From assembly GCA_961205875.1 (NCBI GenBank), contig OY540813.1, positions 30,971,001 through 31,035,000 on the forward strand: a stretch of DNA of 64,000 nucleotides, read 5' to 3'. Below the pieces are notes generated by a model. That model was not told the DNA's origin. It did no database searches and saw nothing but the letters and a program-made list of their open reading frames with translations. Made by a program: the position numbers and the translations under genes. This document shows, in pieces, positions 47,883 through 58,202 of this stretch. Within the stretch, counting starts at the first letter, position 1, and each line of letters starts with the position of its first letter. The DNA comes from Sialis fuliginosa. Lineage: Eukaryota > Arthropoda > Insecta > Megaloptera > Sialidae.

Positions 47883-48378
47883 GGCAAATCCCGCAGAATG
47901 CGCAAGTCGACACTGACCGGGCAATTTCAGCATTGCACATCGCTGCTGGACAAATTGGTTTATTAACGGACTCAGCTCAGTTTAAATTATGTACATGAAA
48001 TTTTTAAAATAGTTTTTTACATTGTATCTAATGTAATGATTAATTTTTTTTTTTTTTTTTTCTTCATAACATATATGTCGACTGGTGCTTGGCCTTTTCC
48101 GACAGCTCTTCGTGTTGTGTAAGTGTTGTGTTGTGTATTTGTGTGTATTTTGTTTTTTGTTAGGATCACAGGGACACAAGAGGGAGTGGGAGGATGCTAA
48201 TGGGCCGATCATAGCGGGGTGAAGACGAACAAGGTGGCCGTGTTGATGGGAATTGTGGGTGAGGGTTCAATCAGGATAGGGGTTACATAAATGATGACTT
48301 TATCTCTCTTGTTATTTTATTTTATTTTGTAAAAAAATTATTTTTAAATGTTGATTTTTGTATTTATTATGAATTTCA

Positions 48379-49726
48379 TTAGACTTTCATAGTTTTCTGT
48401 GTTTTTAATAGTTTTCTAATGTTATTTGGTATTGTTGTGAATGCCTGTTTCCTCTCACTTTTCCATATCGGACATTTTAGTATGATGTGTTCTGTGTTTG
48501 ATGTACTTTTGTTGTCACATCTGCAAAGATCCGTTGGAGCTTTTTTTATTCTGTGTAGATATTGTTGCGTGCATGCGTGGTTAAATCTGAGTCTATTAAT
48601 TGTTATTATTATTCTTCTTGGATTGTTGTATTTTTGAAACCATGGTGTTTTTGGGATAGTAGGTTGGATGATTCCGTAGAATTGACCTTTTTGTTGGATT
48701 GACTCGTGGTAATAGTTTTGCCATTTCTGTATTGTTGTCATTTTTAGTTGAGTTTTTAGGTCGCCTGATGGGAGTAATATTTTTTTGTTTTCATTATTTT
48801 TTGTAGCTTGTTGGGCTAGAGAATCGGCCAGTTCGTTTCCACGGATGTTCGCATGATTTTTGCACCATACGAATGTGATGTCGGTGTTGTTGTTTTTGTG
48901 TAGTTGAATTAGTTTAATAGTGTCCATTATTAGGTAGTTGGATTTTTTGCTAGTTCTGCTCAGATTTTGCAGTACGCTTTTGTTGTCACTGATAATAATC
49001 ATTCTATTTTGGGAGCATCCCAAAAAGTCTCTCAGGGCTGTTTTTATAGCTATCGCCTCTGCACTAAATATTGACAGGGTTTGTTGGTATTTGGTCGATT
49101 TTGATTTTTTTAAGGTGGGAGAGTAATACGTTGCTCCGACACCATCCGGAGTTTTTGATCCATCGGTAAAAACGAATAGAGCATTTGGCCATTTTTCGAA
49201 TAGGGTGATTTCAAATAAATTTGCATTCTCTTCTGCTGTTTCATATAGGTCTGTAATGATATTAGGATGACAGTGATGTAGCATTGGGGAGTATTCATGT
49301 TCCAGATTGTTGTCAGATTTGTAGATGGTGTCCCTGTAGTAGTTGATGTTTTCTATTGATTTTATTATGGATGGTCGTTGTTTGTTTTTCCAGTATTTTT
49401 TCGAGTGTATAAACCCATTAAGTTTTTTTAGAGATTCGTTTAGTGGATGCTCTCTGTTGCTTATTACTTTAATTGTGTAACGATCGCTTAACATCTCTCT
49501 GCGCAGTTGTAGCGGCATTTCTCTTGCTTCGGTTGTAAGAGTGTTTGTTGGTGTACTTTTGAGTGCACCTAAGGCTAGGCGGAGACATTTATATTGTACA
49601 GTATTTAATTTTTCTAGTAAGGATTTGGCTGCATTGCTGTAGAAAATCGAACCGTAATCTATTTTTGATCTTATAATGGCACGATATATTTTCAGTACTG
49701 TTGGTGGCTCTGATGATGTTAATAGA
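48379..49726 (-). pseudogene. RT thumb/connection plus RNase H and Cys/His knuckle
   Basis: Continuation of the same polyprotein in the next frame, open from the frameshift at 49727-49731 down to the stop at 48379. The first ATG is at 49518, giving 379 codons. The part before that ATG reads LTSSEPPTVLKIYRAII and KIDYGSIFYSNAA, typical LINE thumb sequence, so 49518 is not a true start. In the 379-residue numbering, RNase H catalytic residues are all present: D119 (FTDGSKT), E154 (SAEAIAI), D178 (ISDNKSVL), D232 (GNELAD), with H222 in CKNHANIRG. Near the end, NHACTQQYL, DLCRCD and TEHIILKCP form the Cys/His pattern usual after RNase H in these LINEs. The frame is intact, indicating a recent insertion. 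Confidence 0.85.
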
Positions 49727-50270
49727 TTTTTCAGCGTTTGTAATGATGTTATTTATGTGTTCTTTCCAGTTTAGTTTAGCGTCTAGCCACATTCCTAGGA
49801 ATTTTATTTTTCTTTCTATGGGGATATTATATTCGTTTATTTTTATATTTTGTATGTTGTTTGGAATGTTATGTCTAGTGAATATCATTATTTTGGTCTT
49901 ATTTTCTGCAATTTCCATGTTGTTCTTGTTTAGCCATTTGTTTAAATTTTTAAAGGTATTTGTTAGACAGTGGCTTGCCTTCTCTATAGAGTTATTGACG
50001 TTGAAAATACATATATCATCTGCATATTGAATTATCTGGCATTTGTTGGTCAGTATGGATTCTAAATCGTAGGTATAGAGATTGAACAGGATTGGGCTTA
50101 ATATCGATCCTTGTGGTATACCTTGTCTTGCTGGTCGTGGTCCAATTATTTTATCATTATTTTTTATATATATCCTCCTTTCTTCAATAAGAGTTTTTAT
50201 TCCATATATAAATTTGCTTGGCAAGTCGCTATCGACCAGTTTCTTTATTAGCTTGGGTACATCTGCATTT
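49589..50270 (-). pseudogene. Reverse transcriptase, C-terminal part (truncated, frameshifted)
   Basis: RNA-directed DNA polymerase of a LINE, which copies its own RNA at a nicked target. The frame reads from an upstream ATG at 50329, but sequence above 50270 belongs to the host MITE; recognisable RT begins at ADVPKLIKKL. Counting from that ATG, QGIPQGSILSPILFN (residues 69-83) is the conserved RT block, YADD (102-105) is the catalytic motif, and KIKFLGMWLD (174-183) is the thumb-proximal FLG motif. Homology in this frame ends at AEKS (199-202), where an A5 run (T5 at 49727-49731 on the plus strand) shifts frame. The last 44 codons (down to 49589) are out-of-frame read-through. Fingers domain and endonuclease are absent. 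Confidence 0.85.
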
Positions 50271-50519
50271 TGATTAATTTTCGTTGTTTCATTGTGATAA
50301 ATATATTTTAATACTTGTATTCCAAGCAATTTTATTTGATAGTTAATATCAGTTTGAAATCATAATACAGTACTGACTACAGCGATTTAGTATTGTCGAC
50401 AATGTCCACTTAAAACAGGACCAAGTTCGTTAATTAACCCGTTCTGTGAACTTTGCCCAGCAGCGATGTGCAATGATGACATTACTCGGGCAGTGTCGAC
50501 TTTGCACACCCAGCGGGCT

Positions 50520-51649
50520 TTTGATGAAAAAAGGAATATTAAAGAAATATATTTTCTCGTTATTTTATATTAGTAAATAATCGTATGTATCGCTGTTACA
50601 AATTATTAATTAACAAGTATCCTTTGCACACAGGCCAGCAAAATTTTAAACCATTAACTAGAGTATACTTTTCCAAAGATTTTTTGATGTGCTAAATCCG
50701 AATTCGATCTCACTTCAGAAAAGTATAGTTTGGTTTCTTGTGTAGAAGGTCGGTTAAATTTGGCGACCTGTGTTATTAAAATAACGGATATCTTATCATG
50801 GAATAAAGGCCATATAGAACGGTCAAATAAAATATCTAGAATATATGTAATATGAAAAATAATCTCCAGACTCAAAATGGATTCTTTATGTACCTTTATG
50901 TTATATGTATGAGCATCCATCAAAGAAATGTTTATTAAAAGAATAAAAAGTTTACAATTCCATAAATATTTTAAAATAGCATAGAATAACATTGAAAGCA
51001 ATTGAATGCACTTTGAGAAAACGCAGCTACAGACAAAGAAAACAATAAAATGACATAAGAAGTAAGTAGTATTTCTCCGTGTTTGACATTTGATATATAA
51101 AATACAAAGGTAATTTTCAATTCCCTGTACACCGTGGAAGCTACAAGACAAACATTCCTGTCGTTTTATCGTCGCTTGTGATGAAAATATCAATTTCCCG
51201 TCTAACAAATAATTCATTTTTCTATTATAATCGATTGTTTATATACCAAAACTACAATGCTATTCTATAACTGAAGCAATACGAAAAAACTAAAATTGAT
51301 GTTTTCATGCTGATTTTGTGGAGAATATATTATACATATTTTATTTTATATACAACTTTTTAATTATTTTAAAATACATACATACATATTTCCAAATCAA
51401 GATAAGCACAATTTGAGGAATAAACATTTGCTTATACTTTAGTGTATCTTTATTTTAAAAGAAAATAATTTTAATTAAATTTTATTTACAAATCTTCAAC
51501 ACTCACGAAAATATTTTTTAAATCTTAATACAATTTATCAATACTAATAGTATAGAAATCTGCAAGCTCTATCTGTATAATGAAAACATTTTCAGTTTTC
51601 GACTTAATACGTCGAACCAAAATAAAATAAACAATTTTGTTAGTTTTTT
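50520..51649. other. Apparently non-repeat interval with one long reading frame
   Basis: No paired repeat ends are seen. It contains the 187-codon minus-strand frame listed separately. The remainder is AT-rich. Confidence 0.4.
50654..51217 (-). CDS. Unrecognised 187-codon open frame (doubtful)
   Basis: ATG-initiated frame, longest outside the LINE. I recognise no family. The product would be rich in Cys, Phe, Leu and Ile, with a hydrophobic stretch near residues 53-70 (TTYFLCHFIVFFVCSCVF) and another near 84-100. There is a Cys cluster in the N-terminal third and a more polar C-terminus (NRPSTQETKLYFSEVRSNSD). A frame of this length is unusual in DNA with about 70% AT: with stops at roughly 8% of codons, very few would be expected in 64 kb. 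No Kozak context, splice signal or polyadenylation signal settles it. It could be an orphan gene, an exon of something larger, or chance. Confidence 0.25.
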   Translation of the reverse strand: MNYLLDGKLIFSSQATIKRQECLSCSFHGVQGIENYLCILYIKCQTRRNTTYFLCHFIVFFVCSCVFSKCIQLLSMLFYAILKYLWNCKLFILLINISLMDAHTYNIKVHKESILSLEIIFHITYILDILFDRSIWPLFHDKISVILITQVAKFNRPSTQETKLYFSEVRSNSDLAHQKIFGKVYSS

Positions 51650-52103
51650 AAAGGCTATAACCGGGTAAGCATGCAAAACATGCTTTTACATAGATTTGGC
51701 ACTCTATGTAACTTTCAATCTGGCCAAATATTAGTTTTCGAGAAAAAAAATGTTCAATTTAAAAAAAAAATATTTTTTTGATAATCCGTCAATCGCTTGT
51801 AGTATATTATAGATGAGAGGTAATTTATTATAGTCCTCTTGAACCAGATTGGGATTTTGATATGTTGTTTGGGCACATACAAGGTATATTTTATTTAAAA
51901 AATGGTGATTGCCCTCCGAGTACAACATGGTGTTTTTTTATTTATTTTTTCTAGTTTACTATGTGCACAGGGCCATAATAAAATTACCTCTGATGAGTCA
52001 TTGTCAGGTTGAAAGTTACATAATTTGTGACTTCCAAAAAATAATCAGTCAAATCTATGCAAAGGTATGTTTTGCATGCTTACCCGCCCCGGCTATAGCC
52101 TTT
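51650..52103. mobile_element. ~454-bp MITE with GGTAAGCATGCAAAACAT arms
   Basis: Left AAAGGCTATAACCGGGTAAG and right CTTACCCGCCCCGGCTATAG are inverted (the right arm has four extra bases, GGCG-type). Pairing continues through CATAGATTTG, TGTAACTTTCAA and GAGGTAAT-type words, with interruptions, toward the centre near 51880. No coding capacity. Confidence 0.65.
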
Positions 52104-52199
52104 GCCTCCCATGAAACTTCGAGAAAATCTTCATAATAAATAAAACATAAAATAATCAGTATCGTTGCAAAAGATACAATAATTTAATTTAAAATATAT

Positions 52200-52639
52200 A
52201 AGGTACTGGCACCAGTCTTGGATATGACCCCGGTAATGGTTATTTTTTATTTAAATGTACTGAATTATAAATATTTGTTGATATTTGATTACTACCATTT
52301 CTGAATATTAATCTACATATATACATTTAACTGATTTAACTGTCTTACAGCGTGATTTGATGACAATCGGGCCAATAGGTGTCAAAATGGTAGACATTTA
52401 AACTAATTATTAGTATAATTCATTTATTAATTATATTATCATAGCAATTGCTTTACATTGTAAAGGCTATAATTAAAAAAAAAACTATTTTTGCGGACTT
52501 TGGTAATTAAATTGATTAAATAAATAGTTACATGTTTTATTAGCAACATGAGTTCATGAAAATTACAAAAAATAAGCCCGTAAATCACAAATACAGTAAA
52601 CCTTGCTCTTATAGCAGCCATGACTAGTGTCAGTACCTT
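52200..52639 (+). mobile_element. Family F MITE, copy 2
   Basis: Left AAGGTACTGGCACCAGTCTT and right GACTAGTGTCAGTACCTT are inverted. Collinear with 18929-19434 read on the minus strand: GATGACAATCGGGCCAATAG, TTATTAATTATATTATCATA and AACATGAGTTCATG are matched. No coding sequence. Confidence 0.7.
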
Positions 52640-53214
52640 ATCATAAAATATATGAACTGTAGCCGCTAAAACTATTCCCCAGGCACGCCTACATTAATAT
52701 AATTCATTATTGTAATAAGTTTGTCTCTATTTTTACTAAATTATTCACGCCTAAATAACAACATAAAGCTTTTTTTCGAACCACAAGTAATTTACAAAAG
52801 TGAATGATTAAAATAAATCTACCATCCCAATGGTGCTGTTATATAGCACCATTCCACAAATTAGGTTCATTATTTTTATGGGCTTTGAACTTGCAACATG
52901 GCCTTTTGTATCTCCTTAAACATGTGCACCCACGTGAGATTGTTTTATACCCCCTTCGTTTCCCCACCTTTTTCCTCTCGTGTTTTCGTCATCATCGCCC
53001 AACTTTCGTCTCGACGTGATGCAAGATAACAGTCCTGTATTAAACTCCGCCAACTGTTTTCGCAGCAGAGTTTAATAACATAGTTAACCAATATCTTGAT
53101 TCAATATTAAATACTGATAAGATATCGAATGGAAATGTGAAAAGATGACACTGTACACTGAAGAAAATATTTTGTTGGATTTACCTATCATAGTTCAACC
53201 AAATATGGATATTA
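52640..53214. other. No gene; short hairpins
   Basis: AATGGTGCTGTTATATAGCACCATT (52829-52853) has a 9-bp stem. TAAACTCCGCC ... GCAGAGTTTAA near 53039-53071 could also pair. A 71-codon frame here has no motif. Confidence 0.4.
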
Positions 53215-53969
53215 AGGTGTGTCAAAAAAATCGATATATTTTTTCCTCGCTCTCGTTACGAAATAAGGTAGTTTATGACCCCCCCCCCCCCAACAAGATT
53301 TATCCTGTAGTTGAATTTTAAGGGGGGGGGGTCCTGTTTTCCATTTAAATAACATGGAAAAATTATTCTTTAGAACCAAAGTTGGTATTACTGATTCATG
53401 ATAACTGATGAACATTTTTTAAGGATGTCATTTTGTAGAGAATCAAATTAATGTTCTAATAATGCTAGTTATCGGCTTGGTCATTCCTTTTCCGACAATT
53501 CGGTAATAAGGTAATATACTGGTATTTAATTGATATTTCAAAAAAATGACGTTAAAATGTAGATTTTTGTAAAAAAATTAAAAAATTAAAACGCTTATAA
53601 GTTTTAATTCAATGTATTTACCACCTATAGCTCTCTGAACTATTATTATAGAGAATTAAATTTCCTACAAAATTATCATTTCACTTATTTTTATAGAAAC
53701 AATAGTTTATCCGTAAGAGCCTTTTAGACGTACAATTTAACAAATACATCACTCTGAATGTCCTTACAAATGTTTAATCAGTAATCATCAGTAATACTAA
53801 CATAAGTACTAAAGAATAATTTTCCCATGTTATTTAAATGGGAAACGGGAACCTACCTTGCGGCACCTCTTAAAATTGAACTACGTAGGGTAATCCTTCG
53901 GCGAGGATTTATTTTAGGTCAAAAATTAACGTATTTCGTAACGAGAGCAGAATATTTTTTGACACACCC
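53215..53969. mobile_element. Foldback element, ~755 bp, GGTGTGTCAAAAAA ends
   Basis: Left AAGGTGTGTCAAAAAAATCG and right TTTTTTGACACACCCTT are inverted and flanked by TA. Arms of about 240 bp pair: CTCTCGTTACGAAATAAGG against CGTATTTCGTAACGAGAG, and CATTTAAATAACATGGAAAA against its complement near 53825. The left arm has a C-run then a G-run (53280-53292 and 53323-53331) without equally long partners on the right. No coding capacity. Confidence 0.75.
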
Positions 53970-54299
53970 TTAATGTGTATATTATAATATATGTATGTAC
54001 CTACAAGTAATAATAATTTGGATACATCAAATGATTATAATATTGATAAATAGAAGAATTAGATCTGTACAAAACGTTGTTTTTAATTAGTGATATTTTA
54101 CAAATAATCTTCATCCAAAAACAACCATGTACAATTTAAATGTTGCAAGTCCAATTTATGAAGAGAAAAATAACGACTGGCAAGTGACAACCATATCAGT
54201 TAGGTATTGGGTAGTTCTACACACGAAGGAAGAAAATGGAGTTAATTTCGGCACGAAATTTTGTTCATGCATAAGCTTTGGCAAGTAGTTTTATTTCAA
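53970..54299. other. No gene seen
   Basis: AT-rich spacer with no recognisable feature. Confidence 0.4.
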
Positions 54300-55110
54300 G
54301 TTGATGACATTTTTCACACTATCTGAAAGTGGCTAGTCAAAAAATTATAAATTATAAATTTTATGGCCATACATTTTTTATAAACAATAAAAGTTGTTAA
54401 AAAACATGCGAAGTCATTTACAACAGAATTCTAATGATATATATCTAATTTATTTACATTATTTAAGTCTAATCCCATTTTTAGAGCTGCCAGGAGACTG
54501 AGACCAGGGGACTGAGAATTATTTAAATATTCCTTAAAAATCGGCAAAATAACGTTTTATAAAAAAAAACAAGTCCTCTATCACAAGACAACATATGTAC
54601 AACTCATACAACTAAAAAATTACTTATATCCACACTATTTTTCACGACAATGCTGACCAGGATACTGAGAAATTGACTGGACAAAAGACGATCTCGCTTA
54701 CAACGTTAACTGAGTTAATTGATACAATCTCAAATTAAGTTAAAACATGTACATTATTTTATTTATTATATTTCAATTAATTACTATGACAAACGATGAT
54801 TTAATCGGAATATAAATTCTCTATATTTTTTAAGTGTTTTGGTTTGACAGGAGAATGATGAAAAATTCGAAGGACAAAATTCAATAGAATATTTCTTAAA
54901 GAAAATTAAAAAAAAATTAAAAAATGATTTACACAATAAAAAAGTACCAACATTACAGATTACTACTGCAGTGTAAATTTTTTTTATACATTCAGAAACA
55001 ATACTTATTTAGTCTGCTAACTTTCACTTCCGAGAAGTGACATGCCAGGAGACTGAGAATTTCAGATTTTAAGTGTTATTTTATATAAAAAATATATTTC
55101 GAAACGGGGT
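54300..55110 (+). repeat. Degenerate tandem array, ~170-195-bp period
   Basis: An anchor word CCAGGAGACTGAGAATT or a variant recurs near 54489 (with a second GGGGACTGAGAATT at about 54507), 54657 (CCAGGATACTGAGAAATTG), 54848 (ACAGGAGAATGATGAAAAATT) and 55043. Between anchors the sequence is AT-rich and only loosely similar. A decayed satellite-like array is the best reading, though chance similarity between spacers cannot be excluded. Confidence 0.4.
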
Positions 55111-55778
55111 TATTTTAAGGGGCATGCTAGGCGCAGTAATAGTTAACAGTTTCCATCTAGAAAAAATGTATTTTTCAAAATAAATAAGTTGGGCGGTCCA
55201 AAATTCCCTCGTTTGTAGAATACCCACTACCCATATACACTTATTCCTCACACCAGTATCAGGATGGAAAAACAAATAAATTCAGTGAAAAAAAACCGAT
55301 TACTTTACACCAAATACCGAACTTAAAGATTCCCTCTCGACCTACTCCTAAATAATCTTCACATTATTACGTAATAATCTGGTCATTAGCTAATTACAAG
55401 TTACGCACGAACAGGGGAAGACATTGAGCTTTGGGCCGCTGTTGTCCGTATACAATATTAATCTTTGGATAAACCGAACATAATCTCTTGTTGTATATGT
55501 TATATCATGTTCATATATGTTTAATAACGCCTATTTATAGTGTACAAATAAACATATATAGGTATCTGTGTGTTTTTACCTTATTGTAAACAAAGTAAAC
55601 ATATGCAAATGTATGAAATGTTCAATGGAAAATTCAAGCACATTTTTCTTCTTTATGACTACTATACATAGTTACAACTCATGAAACCTTTTTTAATGAC
55701 GATATAATATGTACGTAGGTTTTTGTTTGGTATTTTTTTCTTTACTGTGTCATAGAAATAACATTCATGTAATTAAAA
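55111..55778. other. No gene seen
   Basis: No gene or paired repeat recognised. A 64-codon minus-strand frame at 55081-55275 lacks any motif. Confidence 0.4.
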
Positions 55779-56030
55779 AAATTTGGTCGGTGTATGCCAT
55801 AAAAGGGTTCCGAAGTACGTACTACATGAACTGTTTGGAGCCACTTACAGGTGCATTTTTTAATTAGAAAAAAAATATAAAAATAGGGTCATACTCTATT
55901 AATTGATATCTACATTATGATATACCACATGCCTAGATATGAAAATAAAAATATTAAAAAAATGATGACGCCCCTAACTATTTATCCAAAATTTAAAATG
56001 ATATTGTTAACTTTATTATTTTGTCTTTTT
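55779..56030 (+). repeat. Copy of the repeat at 1-180, with its head
   Basis: GGTCGGTGTATGCCATAAAAGGGTTCCG is split here as GGTCGGTGTATGCCATAAAA and GGGTTCCGAAGTACG (55789-55823). It is followed by GGAGCCACTTACAGGTGCAT, ATATCTACATTATGATATAC-like and GATGACGCCCCTAACTA, matching 1-170. It supplies the element head that is cut off at the start of this window. The head resembles that of family D. Confidence 0.6.
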
Positions 56031-56710
56031 TAAACTTACAAAACTCCTCTTTCAAATGGTCACTGACTCATTTCGTAACAATGCTTGAGAATTGAAGCAA
56101 TGCATCATGAAATCGGTTCATTCTTCTTGAAACATCCTGTATTATATTTTATTATTTCTTTGTATTTAGTATTCAAATCCTTCTTAAGGGGAGACCGAAA
56201 ATATCTGGAAGAAGACCGCTGACATCGCGGATTAAAGGTAATGCAAAATTATTCATGATTTTCTACTACTCAAAACTTCAAACGCGTGTACCTCAAAACT
56301 GCATTTTTTAAGTTGGCTAAATTTTCAACCGATTTACTTGAAATATTGAATATATCTTGAAAAATACATTGTCTATGGAAGTACGTAGGATTTTTTTTAT
56401 ATTGCATAGTTCATTTGTTATTAACAATTATCTGATGATTTTTTAGGCAAATTTTTCACTTTCCACTTTGGAAGTGCTCCATTTGGCCAAAAATTAAAAT
56501 ATCGAAAAAAACCTACGTACTTCTATAGCAGTGATTATATAAAATAAAAATAAAAATTGGCTTATTATAATTAAAAAATTACAGGAGCTGTTTGTCCGGC
56601 CGTGTACCCTGAAAAAACGGAGACGTCATCGGAAAAACGCTGCATAGCCGCCATTTTAAAATTAATGGCTTCAAAAAAAATTTTGTATACAGTCACTGAT
56701 ATGTATAATA

Positions 56711-57286
56711 GCCCAGTCAAGGAAGCAGTGAAAAGTGAGAAAAAGGGAAATTTACGGGGCAAGCAATTTTATGATTGATTTTTATAGATTTTGAACCGGG
56801 GAATTCGAAAAAAATAACCCGGACAAGCGAAAAGTGGTGCAACACCCTTAAAAATGGGGTTTAAGGGTGAAATCCCCATTTCCAACAGTTTTTTCAATTT
56901 ATCACAAAATCTAAAGCGACGATGGTATATTTTTATCGTTGATATATGTTCAGGATACTCAGACGAATCGATTGTGACCACATATACTTAATTTGACCAA
57001 AAATTACCTGTTCCAGAGGGCTTAAAAGACAGAAAAATGCATATTTTCGGGAAAATAGTTTACAAATTAATAACTTTTGTTAAAATCATCCAAATGACTC
57101 GTAATTAGCGTCAAATTGTTCCTGAAGTTCCAAAGAATAATGACCAACCATAATTTAAAAAAATATTAATCGTTTAACTAATAAAAATCGCTAATGTTTA
57201 AGGGTAAGTAACATAATTTTTTGAAAAACTACCCTTTCACTAAAATTTAAATAAAAACACCAGGGTTAAATATTTTTTAGTGAAAC
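56711..57286 (+). repeat. Unit U, copy 1 (left arm)
   Basis: Starts AGCCCAGTCAAGGAAGC, contains TTTTGAACCGGGGAATTCGA, CAATCGATTGTGACC in the form GAATCGATTGTGACCACATA, and ends near TTTTTTAGTGAAAC. It pairs with copy 4 (58203-58771). Confidence 0.75.
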
Positions 57287-57735
57287 GAATTGATTCTTAT
57301 AAATTTTGAACCGGAGAATTCGAAAAAAATAACCCGGACTAGCGAAAAGTGTTGCAACATCCTTAAAATGGGCTTTAAAGGTGAAAAGCCCTTTTCCAAC
57401 CGTTTTTACAAATTATTACAAAATCTAAAGCAACGATGGTGTATTTTTATGATTGATATATGTTCAGGACACTTAGACGAATCGATTGTGACCACATATA
57501 CTAAATTTGGCCAAAAATTACGTCATTAAAAGGGCTTAAAAGACGTAAATATGCATCTTTTCTGGGAAAATAGTTTAAAAATTAATAACTTTTGTTAAAA
57601 TCATCCAAATGACTCGTAACTAGGCTCAAATTATTCCTGAAGTTCCAAAGAATAATGACCAACCATAATTTAAACAAATATTAGTAGTTTAACCAATGAA
57701 AATCGCTAATGTTTAAGGGTAAGTGCATTTTTACG
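57287..57735 (+). repeat. Unit U, copy 2
   Basis: Same orientation as copy 1, starting inside it at TTGATTCTTATAAATTTTG, with CCGGAGAATTCGAAAAAAAT and CGAATCGATTGTGACCAC. It lacks the outer terminus AGCCCAGTCAAGG. Confidence 0.75.
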
Positions 57736-58045
57736 TCTTTTAAGCCCTTTGGAAGAGGTAATTTTTGACCAAATTTAGTATATGTGGTCACAATCGATTC
57801 GTCCAAGTGTCCTGAACATATATCAACCTTAAAAATATACCATCATCGCTTTAGATTTTGTGATAAATTGAAAAAATGGTTGGAAATAGGGTTTTCACCC
57901 TTAAACCCTATTTTTAAGGGTGTTGCACCACTTTTCACTAGTCCGGGTTATTTTTTTCGAATTCTCCGGTTCAAAATCTATAAGAATCAATCATAAAATT
58001 GCTTGCCCTCTTAATTTCCTGTCAAAATGCTTCCTTTACTGGACT
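57736..58045 (-). repeat. Unit U, copy 3
   Basis: Complement orientation, pairing with copy 2: GTGGTCACAATCGATTCGTC, TTTCGAATTCTCCGGTTC, and the terminus TGCTTCCTTTACTGGACT. It is shorter than copies 1 and 4, joining copy 2 at TAAGTGCATTTTTACGTC. Confidence 0.75.
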
Positions 58046-58202
58046 GAATCTATTATTTTGTTTGGAATAATGTAATTTTTTTTAATTGTATACAACACAA
58101 ATTCAGTGTATTTCTAATCGCACTTGCACCCGTTCTAATAATTGAATATTATTTTGGGGGGTCTCATTTTGTTTGTATGTACAAATAGAAGGTATCTACC
58201 TT

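Larger units (their letters stand above)
48048..50270 (-). mobile_element. 5'-truncated non-LTR retrotransposon (RNase H-bearing, I/Jockey-like group)
   Basis: Minus-strand LINE fragment of about 2.2 kb. The 3' end is a poly(A) tail (T-run 48044-48061 on the plus strand), preceded by a 3' UTR of about 320 bp. Order 5' to 3': palm and thumb of reverse transcriptase, RNase H, then a Cys/His knuckle. The 5' half (endonuclease, RT fingers) is missing. The word TGATTAATTTT occurs at 48037-48047 and at 50271-50281, an 11-bp target duplication (partly ambiguous because of the poly(A)). A C-terminal RNase H points to the I/LOA/Outcast/Nimb part of the LINE tree; the exact clade needs a tree. The host is the TIR element 47883-50519. 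Confidence 0.85.
47883..50519. mobile_element. TIR element split by a LINE insertion
   Basis: The left TIR (about 47883-47970) contains AAGTCGACACTGACCGGGCA and TTGCACATCGCTGCTGG. The right TIR (about 50440-50519) has the complements CCAGCAGCGATGTGCAA and CGGGCAGTGTCGACTTTGCA. Without the LINE it would be only about 400 bp, the size of a MITE. Its outer word GGGCAAATCCCGCAGAA is close to GGGCAAATCCACAGAA of family P. No transposase. Confidence 0.7.

Noticed and set aside
48938-50273. Plus-strand frames of 62-109 codons opposite the LINE
   Set aside because: They are antisense shadows of the RT and RNase H frames.
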